Shown: positions 17,117 through 27,374 of the stretch, in pieces
How the letters are laid out: each line of letters begins with the position of its first letter
Numbering within the stretch: position 1 is the stretch's first letter
From: Sphingobacterium sp. SRCM116780
GTDB lineage: Bacteria; Bacteroidota; Bacteroidia; Sphingobacteriales; Sphingobacteriaceae
Direction: 5' to 3'
Assembly (NCBI RefSeq): GCF_021442025.1
Contig: NZ_CP090446.1
Coordinates: 3,286,001 to 3,350,000 of the forward strand
Length of the DNA stretch: 64,000 bases
Notes under the pieces: generated by a model
Database searches by the model: none
What the model saw: only the letters and a program-made list of their open reading frames with translations
What the model was told of the DNA's origin: nothing
Translations under genes and position numbers: made by a program

Positions 17117-17725
17117 TTATTTAGCAGCAGCATAATTTTTTGCTACAGCATCCCAGTTGATTACATTGAAGATTTCTTCCAAATAAGCTGGACGTTTATT
17201 TTGGAACTTCAAGTAATAAGCATGCTCCCAAACGTCGATACCTAAAATTGGAGTACCTTTTACTTCGGCAACATCCATCAATGGATTATCTTGATTTGGT
17301 GTAGATGTTACTTGTAATTTACCTTCCGCATTGACAATTAACCAAGACCAACCTGACCCAAAACGAGTAGCTCCAGCATTCTGTAATTGTGTTTTCAATT
17401 CCGCAAAAGATCCAAAAGTTTCGTTAATAGCATTTGCTAAATCACCAGTTGGTTCACCACCAGCATTTGGACCTAATACTGTCCAAAATAACTTGTGATT
17501 GTAATGTCCGCCACCATTGTTACGAACTGCCGCAGGGTATTTACTAATATTTTTTACGATATCGTCTAAAGACAAACTTTCTGCATCTGTACCAGCGATT
17601 GCTTTGTTTAAGTTGTCAACGTAAGCTTGATGATGTCTATCATGGTGGATTTCCATAGTAGTTTTATCAATATGTGGTTCCAATGCGTCTGCTGCGTATG
17701 GTAACGCTTCTAATTCAAATGCCAT
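17117..17725 (-). CDS. sod: Superoxide dismutase, Fe/Mn family
   Basis: 202 residues, typical cytoplasmic Fe/Mn SOD. Metal ligands are in [24 protein letters not shown] and [19 protein letters not shown]. The [11 protein letters not shown] block and NQDNPL are typical. Iron, manganese or cambialistic use cannot be decided from sequence alone. A CAAATATA (TATATTTG on the minus strand) -7 box lies 43 bp upstream. Confidence 0.96.
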   Translation of the reverse strand: MAFELEALPYAADALEPHIDKTTMEIHHDRHHQAYVDNLNKAIAGTDAESLSLDDIVKNISKYPAAVRNNGGGHYNHKLFWTVLGPNAGGEPTGDLANAINETFGSFAELKTQLQNAGATRFGSGWSWLIVNAEGKLQVTSTPNQDNPLMDVAEVKGTPILGIDVWEHAYYLKFQNKRPAYLEEIFNVINWDAVAKNYAAAK

Positions 17726-17767
17726 AATTGCTATTTTTTTATGTTTATTTAAAGTTTATTTCTATTA

Positions 17768-17775
17768 CAAATATA
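17768..17775 (-). promoter_or_regulatory. Predicted -7 box of sod
   Basis: TATATTTG on the minus strand matches TAnnTTTG, 43 bp before the ATG. Confidence 0.45.
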
Positions 17776-17827
17776 ACGTATATAATGCAGTTATGTTTGG
17801 TTTATTGGTGAAATAATCACTAGGCTA

Positions 17828-18295
17828 TTATCGTTTTTGACGAAAAAATGATTTAACGAGTTCGGCACAATCTTCTTCAAGCTTTCCCGATTCAACAGTT
17901 GTTTTCGGATGAAGAATTTTATTATGAAAATGTGAGTAACCTCTCTTCTCGTCTTTAGCGCCAAATACAATTCTGGATATGTGCGTCCAGTAAGCTGCAC
18001 CCGCACACATCACACATGGCTCTATTGTCACATAGAGTGTACAATCTATCAAATATTTACCTCCTAAGTGATTTGCTGCTGCTGTGAAAGCTTGCATTTC
18101 TGCATGTGCGGTGACATCATTTAAGCGTTGAGTCAAATTATGACCTCTACCAATAATATTACCTTTATGAACAATCACTGCACCAATAGGTACCTCACCT
18201 TCATCAAACGCCAATTTTGCTTCTTTTAACGCCTGTTGCATAAAAAATTCATCTGCATTATCTACAGATGTTCCCTCAAAATCTATATAACGCAT
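17828..18295 (-). CDS. tadA: tRNA adenosine(34) deaminase-like nucleoside deaminase
   Basis: 155 residues. The zinc-dependent deaminase motifs are complete: HAEMQAF with the catalytic Glu, and PCVMCAGA. Together with EGEVPIGAV this fits TadA, which converts A34 to inosine in tRNA-Arg. About 18 extra N-terminal residues precede the usual start; ATG at MQQALKEAK is an alternative. It is the third gene of a tight run with csaA and a CsbD-like gene (3-bp gap after csaA), so it is very likely co-transcribed. Confidence 0.9.
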   Translation of the reverse strand: MRYIDFEGTSVDNADEFFMQQALKEAKLAFDEGEVPIGAVIVHKGNIIGRGHNLTQRLNDVTAHAEMQAFTAAANHLGGKYLIDCTLYVTIEPCVMCAGAAYWTHISRIVFGAKDEKRGYSHFHNKILHPKTTVESGKLEEDCAELVKSFFRQKR

Positions 18296-18298
18296 GAT

Positions 18299-18637
18299 TT
18301 AAATTAATTTCGCACCGTTCGGTACTTTCTTTTCTACAGTTGTCAAAATAATGTCCCCATTCTCATCCGCAAATCCAGTAACTAAACATTCTGAAAAGAA
18401 ATTCGCAATTTGCTTTCTTGGGAAATTTATTACTGCTACAACTTGCCTTCCAATCAACTGTTCTTTTGTATAATGTACTACTATTTGAGCACTGCTTTGT
18501 TTAATACCCAAAGTAACACCAAAGTCGATCGTTAACTGATAAGCTGGTTTTCTCGCTTTTGGAAAATCCTCTACCTGAAGGATTGTACCAACACGTAAGT
18601 CTACTTTTTCAAAATCAGTCCAAGATATTTCTTCCAT
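18299..18637 (-). CDS. csaA: CsaA-like tRNA-binding domain protein
   Basis: 112 residues: a single OB-fold tRNA-binding domain like that of MetRS C-termini and CsaA (FEKVDLRVGTILQVEDFP, LGIKQSSAQIV, VINFPRKQIANFFSECLVTG). CsaA is described as a chaperone linked to protein export; its tRNA-binding role is less settled. The ATG overlaps the preceding stop codon (TAATG), which suggests translational coupling. Confidence 0.9.
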   Translation of the reverse strand: MEEISWTDFEKVDLRVGTILQVEDFPKARKPAYQLTIDFGVTLGIKQSSAQIVVHYTKEQLIGRQVVAVINFPRKQIANFFSECLVTGFADENGDIILTTVEKKVPNGAKLI

Positions 18638-18852
18638 TATAAACGATTACTTTCTATATTATTTAATGATTTGGACAAAGTAAATAAAATATATTCACGG
18701 TTTCTATGCAAACGCGACATCAAATGTTGAATAAGTTGTTCTTCTTGTCCTTCTTCAAAGTCCAAATCTGCATCATTCAGATGGTTGTATTTTCTTCTTA
18801 TTTTTTCTTTTGCCATATGCCAATCAGATTTTGCAATTTTAAACGTTATCAT
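18637..18852 (-). CDS. Small CsbD-like protein
   Basis: 71 residues. KIRRKYNHLNDADLDFEEGQ resembles the CsbD stress-protein signature (KWGKLTDDDLDVIEG type). Charged, probably all helical, with no signal. It is first in the csbD-csaA-tadA run and its stop overlaps the csaA start. The function of CsbD proteins is unknown. The match is recognised by eye only. Confidence 0.65.
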   Translation of the reverse strand: MITFKIAKSDWHMAKEKIRRKYNHLNDADLDFEEGQEEQLIQHLMSRLHRNREYILFTLSKSLNNIESNRL

Positions 18853-18935
18853 ATTATTAGGTATAAAATTTGTGTATATTTATGAACTTTTTCAAAAGTT
18901 TAATTAAAGATACAACTTTATAGAAAATAAAAATT

Positions 18936-19535
18936 ATGAAAAACATTTTACCAGTATTACTCTTGTTATGTGCAAGTATGGGCACGGCAAAAGCTCAATT
19001 ATTGCCCGGTGTGGAAATTGGCTTAAAAGGAGCCTTAAATTTCTCTAAATTAAAAAGTGAAGGCGAATTCTTTAACTCTGATAATAAGGTTGGTTACCAA
19101 GCTGGTGTTTATGGACGTATTGGTGTATTGGGATTTCACATTCAACCTGAAGTCTATATTACGGGAAAAAACACACAGGCCAGCAGCAATGATGGTAACG
19201 AGAGCACAAATGTAAAATTCACTACAGTTGATGTTCCTCTATTATTAGGCAAACGTTTTGGATTGGGTCCAATAGGAGCTCGAATCAATACTGGACCTGT
19301 ATTTTCTTTTGTGGTGGATGACCAGCAAGATAAAAATATAGGCACATATTTAAAAACTTCAAACTATAAAAAGAATTCAACATCATGGGCGTTTGGAGCG
19401 GGTGTAGATATATCTAGTTTACGTGTAGACTTACGTTATGAGCTTGGATTGAACAACATCCAAAAAGACAATACAGAAAAAACAAAAATTAACATGTGGA
19501 GTATAGGATTGGGATACAAATTATTCAGCCTATAA
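18936..19535 (+). CDS. Outer-membrane beta-barrel protein (PorT-like/OMP_b-brl family)
   Basis: 199 residues with a signal peptide (cut after AKA, about residue 20). Alternating hydrophobic strands with glycine starts (GLKGALNFSKL, GYQAGVYGRIGVLGFHIQPE, FGAGVDISSLRVDLRYELGL) and an aromatic C-terminus (GLGYKLFSL) indicate an 8-10-stranded barrel. The function is not predictable. Terminated by a hairpin and transcribed alone. Confidence 0.85.
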   Translation: MKNILPVLLLLCASMGTAKAQLLPGVEIGLKGALNFSKLKSEGEFFNSDNKVGYQAGVYGRIGVLGFHIQPEVYITGKNTQASSNDGNESTNVKFTTVDVPLLLGKRFGLGPIGARINTGPVFSFVVDDQQDKNIGTYLKTSNYKKNSTSWAFGAGVDISSLRVDLRYELGLNNIQKDNTEKTKINMWSIGLGYKLFSL

Positions 19536-19555
19536 GCTACAAAATACTTTAATTT

Positions 19556-19589
19556 AAAAGGCTCGTTATTAAAAATAGCGAGCCTTTTT
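19556..19589 (+). terminator. Terminator after the outer-membrane barrel gene
   Basis: GGCTCG...CGAGCC stem with a short inner stem, T5 tail, 20 bp after the stop. Confidence 0.8.
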
Positions 19590-19662
19590 CATATCTGGTT
19601 TAGAATTGTTCTAAATTACTTCTTTTTCTTGTCAAAATTGTATCATATTTAATATCAAATGG

Positions 19663-19670
19663 TAGATTTG
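19663..19670 (+). promoter_or_regulatory. Predicted -7 box of sdhCAB
   Basis: TAGATTTG matches TAnnTTTG 29 bp upstream of the sdhC ATG; a TTG lies 22 bp further upstream. Confidence 0.5.
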
Positions 19671-19698
19671 CCTAATTAAAATTAAATTACAAAGGATA

Positions 19699-20469
19699 AT
19701 GAGTAAATCAAAGCCAGTTTTAAGTTCTTCAATCGGGAAGAAGCTAATCATGAGCTTAACGGGACTTTTCTTATGTACGTTCCTAATTGTTCACTTGATT
19801 GGAAACTTGCAGTTATTTAAAGATGACGCGGGTTTAGCGTTCAACAAGTACGCCTATTTCATGACGCATTTTACACCTATTAAGGTGGTATCTTATTTAT
19901 TGTACGCTTCTGTGATCATCCATGTGATCTATGCTATCGTGATTTCAATGAAAAATAAGGCTGCACGTCCTATTGGATATGCATCTTATGATGGAAAAGC
20001 GAACAGTAAATGGAATTCGCGCAATATGGGAATTTTAGGTACTGTTATATTGGTATTTTTGGCGACGCATATGTCGAATTTTTGGTGGAAATACCACAAT
20101 GACCAAACACCTTATATCGAGTATCGTACAGATTTGTCGACTGGTATTACAACCAGCCAAGAGATCCAAGCTTCAGATTTTCATGATTACTCCTTGGTTA
20201 GTGAAAATGGTGTAGAAATTGTAAAAGCACGTGACTTGTACAAGCAAGTTGACTTCGCATTTAAAAATGTGGCTTTAGTAGCATTATATGTTATCGCAAT
20301 GGCTGCTTTAGCATTTCACTTGATTCATGGATTTCAATCGGCTTTCCAAACTGTTGGATTCAATCACAGAAAATATATTGGATTGGTTCGATTTATCGGT
20401 GTATGGGTATTTGGTGTGATTATTCCAATTCTATTTGCAGCGATGCCATTATATTTCTATTTCCGTTAA
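19699..20469 (+). CDS. sdhC: Succinate dehydrogenase/fumarate reductase cytochrome b subunit
   Basis: 256 residues, five transmembrane helices, the b558-type single-anchor form found with di-heme SQR/QFR enzymes. SIGKKLIMSLTGLFL at the start, histidines in LIVHLIGN, THFTP, IIHVIYAI, ATHMSNFWW and FHLIHGFQSAF provide candidate haem ligands. It anchors SdhAB to the membrane and passes electrons to quinone. First gene of sdhCAB; sdhA starts 53 bp downstream. Confidence 0.95.
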   Translation: MSKSKPVLSSSIGKKLIMSLTGLFLCTFLIVHLIGNLQLFKDDAGLAFNKYAYFMTHFTPIKVVSYLLYASVIIHVIYAIVISMKNKAARPIGYASYDGKANSKWNSRNMGILGTVILVFLATHMSNFWWKYHNDQTPYIEYRTDLSTGITTSQEIQASDFHDYSLVSENGVEIVKARDLYKQVDFAFKNVALVALYVIAMAALAFHLIHGFQSAFQTVGFNHRKYIGLVRFIGVWVFGVIIPILFAAMPLYFYFR

Positions 20470-20522
20470 CAATATTTTAGGATAGCGCTATTAAGCAACA
20501 TCTAATAAATAAAATATAAGAT

Positions 20523-22457
20523 ATGTTAGATTCAAAAGTACCAGCAGGCCCATTGGCCGAAAAATGGTCAAAACATAAATTTGAAATGAAGCTGGTTAAC
20601 CCTGCTAACAAACGTAAATTCACAATTATCGTTGTTGGGACAGGATTAGCTGGAGCTTCTGCAGCCGCTTCTTTAGCAGAGTTAGGTTACAATGTAAAAA
20701 CTTTCTGTTATCAAGATTCACCTCGTCGAGCACACTCAATTGCTGCTCAAGGGGGTATTAATGCTGCAAAAGATTATCAAAATGACGGTGACTCTGTTTT
20801 TCGTCTATTCTATGATACGATTAAAGGTGGTGACTACCGTGCACGTGAAGCAAACGTGTATCGCTTAGCTGAAGTATCAACAAATATTATCGATCAATGT
20901 GTAGCGCAAGGTGTTCCTTTCGCTCGAGAATATGGTGGTTTGTTAGATAACCGTTCTTTTGGTGGAGCTCAAGTATCACGTACATTCTATGCACGTGGTC
21001 AAACTGGACAACAATTATTATTAGGTGCATATTCAGCATTAAATCGTCAAATTCATAAAGGTAAAGTAAAATCATACACTCGTCATGAGATGCTTGACCT
21101 TGTTCAAATTGATGGACAAGCTCGTGGTATTGTCACTCGTGATTTAGTTACTGGTAAAATCGAAACACACGAAGGTCACGCAGTATTGATGTGTACTGGT
21201 GGATATGGTAACGTATTCTTCCTATCTACTAACGCAATGGGTTGTAACGTAACAGCGGCATGGAGAGCACACAAACGTGGTGCTTTATTTGCTAATCCTT
21301 GTTATACACAAATTCACCCAACTTGTATTCCTGTTACTGGTGACCACCAGTCAAAATTAACATTGATGTCAGAGTCGTTGCGTAATGATGGTCGTGTATG
21401 GGTCCCTAAAACTGTTGAATTAGCGCAAAAACTTCAAAAAGGAGAATTAAAAGCTGTTGATATCAAAGAAGAGGATAGAGATTACTTCTTGGAACGTAAA
21501 TATCCTTCGTTTGGTAACTTAGTCCCACGTGATGTAGCTTCTCGTAATGCTAAAGAAGCAGTGGACGAAGGTCGTGGTGTTGGTAAAACAGGTGTCGCAG
21601 TGTTCTTAGATTTTGCAGAAGCGATTGGCCGTTTAGGTGAAGATACTGTACGTGAAAAGTATGGTAATTTGTTCGACATGTATTATCAAATTACAGACGA
21701 AAATCCTTACAAACAACCAATGCGTATTTATCCTGCTGTTCACTATACAATGGGTGGTATATGGGTTGATTACAACTTGATGACAACAATCCCAGGATTA
21801 TATGCATTAGGAGAATGTAATTTCTCAGACCATGGAGCGAACCGTCTAGGTGCTTCTGCATTGATGCAAGGATTATCTGATGGTTACTTTGTTATTCCTT
21901 ACACTGTGGGTGATTACTTAGCTAAATTAGGTTCATTTGCACCAGTAGATAAAAACCATCCTGCTTTTGAACAAACTCGTAAAGAGGTGGAAGCAAGAAT
22001 CAATGCATTATTAGCTTTGAATGGTACTAAAACAGTGGATGATATTCATAAAGAATTAGGATTGATTATGTGGGAATACTGTGGTATGGCCCGTACTGCT
22101 GAAGGTTTAACTAAAGCTAAAGGATTAATTCAAAATCTTAAAAAAGAATTCTGGTCTAATGCAAAAGTATTAGGTGAAAATGAAGAACTAAACATGTCAC
22201 TTGAGAAAGCTGGTCGTGTTGCAGATTTCATTGAATTAGGAGAATTGATGGTTGATGATGCTTTTAACCGTAGAGAATCTTGTGGTGGTCACTTCCGTTT
22301 AGAATCACAAACTGAAGAAGGTGAAGCTTTACGTATTGACGAAGAGTTTACTTATGTGTCCGCTTGGGAATATAAAGGTGAAAACCAACCAGAAGTTCTT
22401 CACAAGGAAGAGTTAGTTTTCGAAAACGTTAAATTAACACAAAGAAGTTATAAATAG
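20523..22457 (+). CDS. sdhA: Succinate dehydrogenase/fumarate reductase flavoprotein subunit
   Basis: 644 residues. Covalent-FAD flavoprotein that oxidises succinate or reduces fumarate. FAD-binding [20 protein letters not shown] (residues about 36-55); the flavin-linking His in [16 protein letters not shown]; the catalytic Arg region and [28 protein letters not shown]. The stop codon lies inside a short tandem repeat that fills the gap to sdhB. Confidence 0.97.
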   Translation: MLDSKVPAGPLAEKWSKHKFEMKLVNPANKRKFTIIVVGTGLAGASAAASLAELGYNVKTFCYQDSPRRAHSIAAQGGINAAKDYQNDGDSVFRLFYDTIKGGDYRAREANVYRLAEVSTNIIDQCVAQGVPFAREYGGLLDNRSFGGAQVSRTFYARGQTGQQLLLGAYSALNRQIHKGKVKSYTRHEMLDLVQIDGQARGIVTRDLVTGKIETHEGHAVLMCTGGYGNVFFLSTNAMGCNVTAAWRAHKRGALFANPCYTQIHPTCIPVTGDHQSKLTLMSESLRNDGRVWVPKTVELAQKLQKGELKAVDIKEEDRDYFLERKYPSFGNLVPRDVASRNAKEAVDEGRGVGKTGVAVFLDFAEAIGRLGEDTVREKYGNLFDMYYQITDENPYKQPMRIYPAVHYTMGGIWVDYNLMTTIPGLYALGECNFSDHGANRLGASALMQGLSDGYFVIPYTVGDYLAKLGSFAPVDKNHPAFEQTRKEVEARINALLALNGTKTVDDIHKELGLIMWEYCGMARTAEGLTKAKGLIQNLKKEFWSNAKVLGENEELNMSLEKAGRVADFIELGELMVDDAFNRRESCGGHFRLESQTEEGEALRIDEEFTYVSAWEYKGENQPEVLHKEELVFENVKLTQRSYK

Positions 22458-22549
22458 ATATGAGATAATAGATATGAGATAATAGACTGTTAAAAATCCT
22501 AGTATCTCAAATCTCAAATCTCAGATCTCAAATCATATATAGATATGAG
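22456..22549. repeat. Tandem 14-bp and 7-bp repeats between sdhA and sdhB
   Basis: Two exact copies of AGATATGAGATAAT (22456-22469, 22470-22483) are followed by four 7-bp units ATCTCAA/ATCTCAG (22504-22531). A further AGATATGAG (22541-22549) contains the sdhB start codon. The two unit types are roughly complementary, so the 87-nt gap could fold into a hairpin. Confidence 0.75.
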
Positions 22550-23318
22550 TGCACATATGAATTTAACGCTAAAAGTTTGGCGTCAAAAAAACGATAAATC
22601 TAAAGGTCAATTCGTAACTGTACAAGCAAATGATATCGCTGACGATATGTCATTCTTAGAAATGCTTGATATTGTAAATGATGATTTAACGCGCAAAGGA
22701 GAAGATCCTATTTACTTCGATCACGACTGTCGCGAAGGTATTTGTGGAATGTGTTCACTAGTGATCAATGGACGTCCACACGGACCAAAGTACGGCATCA
22801 CTACTTGTCAATTGCACATGCGTTCATTCCATGATGGACAAACAATTGTCATTGAACCTTGGAGAGCTGCCGCTTTCCCTGTTTTAAAAGATTTGGCAGT
22901 GGATCGTACGGCATTTGATCGTATTCAACAAGCAGGTGGTTATACCAACGTAAATACAGGTGGAGCTCAAGATGCAAATAATATTTTAATCCCGAAACGT
23001 ATTGCTGATGAGGCATTCGAATCAGCGACTTGTATCGGTTGTGGTGCTTGTGTTGCTGCTTGTAAAAATGCTTCAGCGATGTTATTTGTTTCAGCTAAAA
23101 TATCACAGTTTGCATTATTACCACAAGGTCAAACAGAACGTTATGAACGTGCTCAAGCAATGGTTGATCAAATGGATGCAGAAGGTTTTGGTAGCTGTAC
23201 AAACACAGGTGCTTGTGAAGCTGAGTGTCCAAAAGGTATTAAATTGACAAATATTGCTCGTATGAATCGTGAGTACTTAGGTGCAAAACTTTTTAGAGAA
23301 GAGGATATCCACGGATAA
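22545..23318 (+). CDS. sdhB: Succinate dehydrogenase/fumarate reductase iron-sulfur subunit
   Basis: 257 residues. It carries electrons from FAD to the membrane subunit. [2Fe-2S] ligands are in [16 protein letters not shown] and TTCQLH, the [4Fe-4S] cluster in [15 protein letters not shown], and the third cluster in [18 protein letters not shown] at 22557 (MNLTLKVW) is a possible alternative start. Last gene of sdhCAB, followed by a terminator. Confidence 0.97.
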   Translation: MSAHMNLTLKVWRQKNDKSKGQFVTVQANDIADDMSFLEMLDIVNDDLTRKGEDPIYFDHDCREGICGMCSLVINGRPHGPKYGITTCQLHMRSFHDGQTIVIEPWRAAAFPVLKDLAVDRTAFDRIQQAGGYTNVNTGGAQDANNILIPKRIADEAFESATCIGCGACVAACKNASAMLFVSAKISQFALLPQGQTERYERAQAMVDQMDAEGFGSCTNTGACEAECPKGIKLTNIARMNREYLGAKLFREEDIHG

Positions 23319-23340
23319 AAAAATAGCGCAAGCATACTCA

Positions 23341-23374
23341 AGTCCTTACAATCTTTTTGTAAGGACTTTTTTTA
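23341..23374 (+). terminator. Terminator of sdhCAB
   Basis: A perfect 11-bp stem (23341-23351 with 23357-23367), 5-nt loop and a run of T, 22 bp after the sdhB stop. Confidence 0.9.
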
Positions 23375-23416
23375 TATATTTATATATCGGTTCATTCTCA
23401 CAATAAAGATAATAAA

Positions 23417-26400
23417 GTGCCTGTATCCTCTAAAATAAGACTGCTACTTATACTGCTTACGTTAAGCTTTATCGTTACTGCTATTACATTACAGAAGTCC
23501 ATCTCCAATAAAGATATTTTAAATGTAGAAACGGTAAACTTGGAATCAAAACTTCATGAAAAGGAAGGTTTGATTGACCAATTGTTTGCTGATTCCATTA
23601 AAATGAAAACCCTCAAAAATGCTGAGAAATATCCAGAACAATCCTATAGTATTCTCAATAAATATTATAAAGAGGATGGTATTCTGCTTTATATTTTTAA
23701 AAATCATGAGCTTTTACTTTGGAGCTCAAATGTTTTTGTTCCGTTAACAGATGGTGGACTACAAAATTCTATTAATTATATCTCTGCAAACAATAGAACC
23801 TTCATCGTAAAGAAAAAAGAAATAGGAAACACAACTATTTTAGCCTATGTAACCATTAAAAAATATTATAATCCTAACAATGAGTATTTTAAAAAGCTCT
23901 TTTCGCCTTTAATTTCTACAAGTAATAATATAGAAATTGCAGATTACAACGATTCTGGTAATATCAAAAACATATACAGTAAAGACAAAACCTACTTATT
24001 TTCTATCAAACTTAAGTCCGATCAAGTTCAGAATATTTTCAGCATCTTACAGACATTATCTTGGATACTGGCTGCAATATGCTTTATTACATTAATCCAT
24101 AATATCGCAAAACATATTGCCAATAAGGGACATGCAATAATCGCTATATTACTATACTTAACCGCCTTAATAACATTAAGATATATAGACCTCAATTCAA
24201 ATTGGTTAAGTATTCACGCCAATCTAGGTATATTTAACCCCAAAAATTATGCTTATAATTATTTGTTTCCAAATATTTGGGGATTACTAATTACCGTTTT
24301 TTTCTGTTTTCTTTTCATTCTATTTCTTCATAACATTAAACGCAAATTTGATATTAAAAGGTATTTTAAGAGAAAACCGCTAAAAATTGGTCTTGCTATT
24401 ATTTCAATACTAAGTATCTATTTTGTTTTCACTTTATTATATAACACATTAGGAACATTAATAACTCATTCTACAACCAATGCTGTTGATTTTACAAAAC
24501 TCGTAGAGTTAAACTCATACACTTGGATTGATCTTTTTATATTATGCTTGAGTTTAGTGACACTAATTTTATACATCGATATTCTTATATATATCATTAT
24601 GAAATTGGAGATATCGGAAACAATCTTAATTAATATACATCTTAGCTGCCTAATTACATTCATCTTAATCGGAACACTATTAACAGAAAATAATGGCTTG
24701 ATTAACATTTTATTGGGATTAATCATTCTTACCAGATCTTTTAATGTATTATTAAGAACAAGATTCAAACTTGCTACACATATCATCGTTGTTATTCTTT
24801 TATCTATTATTTTCTCCATATGTCATGGTCAATTTTTCAAAATGAAAAAATTAGACAATATGAGAATTTTTTTAAGTCAGTTAGAAGCTGAAGATGATAT
24901 CAATGCCATTTCGTTATTTACGGATATAGAAAAAGATATATTAAAGGATGAGCAATTAAAACATCTATTTAAAATTAGTTTACCCAATACCAATACAAAA
25001 ACGATTAATGAATATATCGAACACAAATATTTTAGTGGGTACCTATCCAAATATGAGTTCATTGGATTTTATTATAATAATAATCATAAAGAACTTGAAC
25101 ATCTTAAAAACAATAAAGTAGCGGAATATAGAGAGAAAGTAATTAAAAACTCATTAAAAATTAGTGATAGTTTTTATAGACTAAATAGTGAATTGGGGAC
25201 ACATGAATACTTTTCGATCCTTAATTTTCCTATTGATAATCAAAACAATATTTCCTTATATCTTAATTTGAAAAATAGATCTTTCAATTATACTTTACCT
25301 TATCCGGAAATATTAGTAGATTCTAGATTAAGCAATATTGAAGTACAATCCTATAATAATAGTTCAATTGCACTATTTAAAGATGGAAATTTAATTACCC
25401 AATATGGAAAGTACAATTATCCAAATACGGATAAAGATTATCCAAATAAATTGGGGGAGTATATCATACTGACTGGCAAGGATAATTATTTCCATGTTAT
25501 GTATAAGCCTAATAACCATACTACATTTTTAGTTAGTAATCCGCAAGAAACTGCTTGGGAATATTTAGCTACAGGGTCATTCTTATTCCTTATACTATTT
25601 GTTTTTTTCTCCTCATATAGTGTCATTAATTATATGTACAATATTTTAAAGAATAAATCCTTTAAAATTAGGAGTATAAAATATCACTATTTGTTCTTAA
25701 TTAATACCATACAATATAGCTCTAGAATTCAAACCCTATTTATCTCTTCTATTATATCAGCGATTTTAATATCAGGAATTATATCCTTTGTCAGTATTAA
25801 TATGCAACTTTCTTACAATAATACTTTGGCAAGAGAAAAAACAATTTCTGATATTAGCAAGCGGTTGGAAAATATTATCAGTACCGCATCTACTTCCGAA
25901 GAAAGAGAAGAAAAACTAATCCACTATCTCAAATTACTATCTGAATCATTAGCCAAGGATTTCTCTTTGTATTCTAAATCTGGTCGGTTATTGTATAGCT
26001 CACAACCTAAAATTTATGATTTAAATATTTTATCAACATACATTAATGCAAATGCATTCAGAAAATTATCTCTTTTAAAAAAATCAGAGACAATAGAAGA
26101 AGAAACTGCTGGAGATTTTAAATATGAATCTAGCTATGCAACAATTAGAGATGAAAATTACGCGACAATAGCCTACTTAGGAATCCCTAATTTCAATGCA
26201 CAAAAAGATGACAACTTAAATCAAAATCTATTATTAAATACATTAATCAATATATACTCCTTGATTATAATAGGGTTTGGATTTTACGCAGCGTTTGTAG
26301 CGAATAAAATCACTGAGCCATTAAATCTAATTAGTAAAAAACTAGCTCAAACAAATTTAGGACAACAAAATGAACCATTATTTTGGCAGAGAAATGATGA

Positions 26401-27163
26401 AATAGGAAGATTAATAAAAGAATATAATCTAATGATATTGAAATTAGAGGATTATGCAAATAAAATAAAAGATAATGAAAGGGAATCTACTTGGCGTGAA
26501 ATGGCGCAACAAATAGCACATGAAATCAAAAACCCTTTGACTCCAATGAAACTTGGCATTCAACAATTAATAAGATCATATAATGATAATGATGTTAAAT
26601 TTGAGGAACGATTTAAGCGATTTACAACCTCTTTTATTGAACAAATTGATAGCCTAAACTATATAGCTAAAGAATTTTCAGCTTTTGCAAAATTACCTGA
26701 CACCAAATACGAGAAAGTTAATCTGTTAGAAAAGCTGAATAAGTCCATCAATGTTTATATACAAAATCCTTTAGCTCAGATTAATTTGATAAACCAAACC
26801 AATGATCAATATTTATTTGTAGAAGCCGATCGCGATCAATTATTAAGGACATTCAATAATCTATTAAAAAATGCTATAGAAGCTGGGTATGGAAAGAGAA
26901 AAATTAAAATTGATATTAGTATATCAAACGGCGAAAATGAAACTTATGATGTCAAAATAAAAGATAATGGAGTTGGTATTCCTCAAGAAATGAGAAAGCA
27001 AATTTTCCAAATTAATTTCACAACGAAAAGTTCTGGTACAGGACTGGGCCTAGTATTTGTAAAGAAAACAATAGAAGCTATGGGTGGATCTGTACAATTT
27101 GATTCTATAGAAAATCAGGGGACTACATTTCATATTGTTTTACCAAAATACAAAAACGTATAA
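23417..27163 (+). CDS. Very large membrane-bound sensor histidine kinase (orphan, NtrY-like catalytic part)
   Basis: 1248 residues from GTG 23417. One N-terminal helix, an extracytoplasmic segment (about 30-205), some eight hydrophobic helices (about 210-490), a second extracytoplasmic region (about 490-720), two helices (about 725-810), a third extracytoplasmic segment, a last helix (about 945-965), HAMP, then the kinase core: H-box AHEIKNPLTPMKL with His1035, N-box NNLLKNAIEAG, DNGVGIP and SSGTGLGLVFVKKTIEAMGG. No response regulator is adjacent, so its partner is elsewhere. The gene is richer in A+T than its neighbours. The signal is unknown. Confidence 0.9.
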   Translation: MPVSSKIRLLLILLTLSFIVTAITLQKSISNKDILNVETVNLESKLHEKEGLIDQLFADSIKMKTLKNAEKYPEQSYSILNKYYKEDGILLYIFKNHELLLWSSNVFVPLTDGGLQNSINYISANNRTFIVKKKEIGNTTILAYVTIKKYYNPNNEYFKKLFSPLISTSNNIEIADYNDSGNIKNIYSKDKTYLFSIKLKSDQVQNIFSILQTLSWILAAICFITLIHNIAKHIANKGHAIIAILLYLTALITLRYIDLNSNWLSIHANLGIFNPKNYAYNYLFPNIWGLLITVFFCFLFILFLHNIKRKFDIKRYFKRKPLKIGLAIISILSIYFVFTLLYNTLGTLITHSTTNAVDFTKLVELNSYTWIDLFILCLSLVTLILYIDILIYIIMKLEISETILINIHLSCLITFILIGTLLTENNGLINILLGLIILTRSFNVLLRTRFKLATHIIVVILLSIIFSICHGQFFKMKKLDNMRIFLSQLEAEDDINAISLFTDIEKDILKDEQLKHLFKISLPNTNTKTINEYIEHKYFSGYLSKYEFIGFYYNNNHKELEHLKNNKVAEYREKVIKNSLKISDSFYRLNSELGTHEYFSILNFPIDNQNNISLYLNLKNRSFNYTLPYPEILVDSRLSNIEVQSYNNSSIALFKDGNLITQYGKYNYPNTDKDYPNKLGEYIILTGKDNYFHVMYKPNNHTTFLVSNPQETAWEYLATGSFLFLILFVFFSSYSVINYMYNILKNKSFKIRSIKYHYLFLINTIQYSSRIQTLFISSIISAILISGIISFVSINMQLSYNNTLAREKTISDISKRLENIISTASTSEEREEKLIHYLKLLSESLAKDFSLYSKSGRLLYSSQPKIYDLNILSTYINANAFRKLSLLKKSETIEEETAGDFKYESSYATIRDENYATIAYLGIPNFNAQKDDNLNQNLLLNTLINIYSLIIIGFGFYAAFVANKITEPLNLISKKLAQTNLGQQNEPLFWQRNDEIGRLIKEYNLMILKLEDYANKIKDNERESTWREMAQQIAHEIKNPLTPMKLGIQQLIRSYNDNDVKFEERFKRFTTSFIEQIDSLNYIAKEFSAFAKLPDTKYEKVNLLEKLNKSINVYIQNPLAQINLINQTNDQYLFVEADRDQLLRTFNNLLKNAIEAGYGKRKIKIDISISNGENETYDVKIKDNGVGIPQEMRKQIFQINFTTKSSGTGLGLVFVKKTIEAMGGSVQFDSIENQGTTFHIVLPKYKNV

Positions 27164-27273
27164 TTTATACACAGAGGTGATTTAGAACATCTAATGAAAA
27201 GTTATAATTGGCAAATGATATAGAAACCTGACTCTCATATATAACACTATAACACACATTACAACGAAATTAT

Positions 27274-27362
27274 AAGGCTGGTTTTCTGATTAGAAAAACT
27301 AGCCTTTAGAAAAAAAAGAGCGACATTAATTGTCGCTCTTTTTTTAAGGCTCAAAAAGCCTT
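27274..27362. terminator. Three consecutive hairpins between convergent genes
   Basis: An imperfect stem at 27274-27306 is followed by a perfect 15-bp stem with A7/T7 ends at 27311-27345 and a 6-bp stem at 27346-27362. The middle one is a strong bidirectional terminator for the kinase gene and the coiled-coil gene. Confidence 0.8.
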
Positions 27363-27374
27363 TATAATAGGAAT

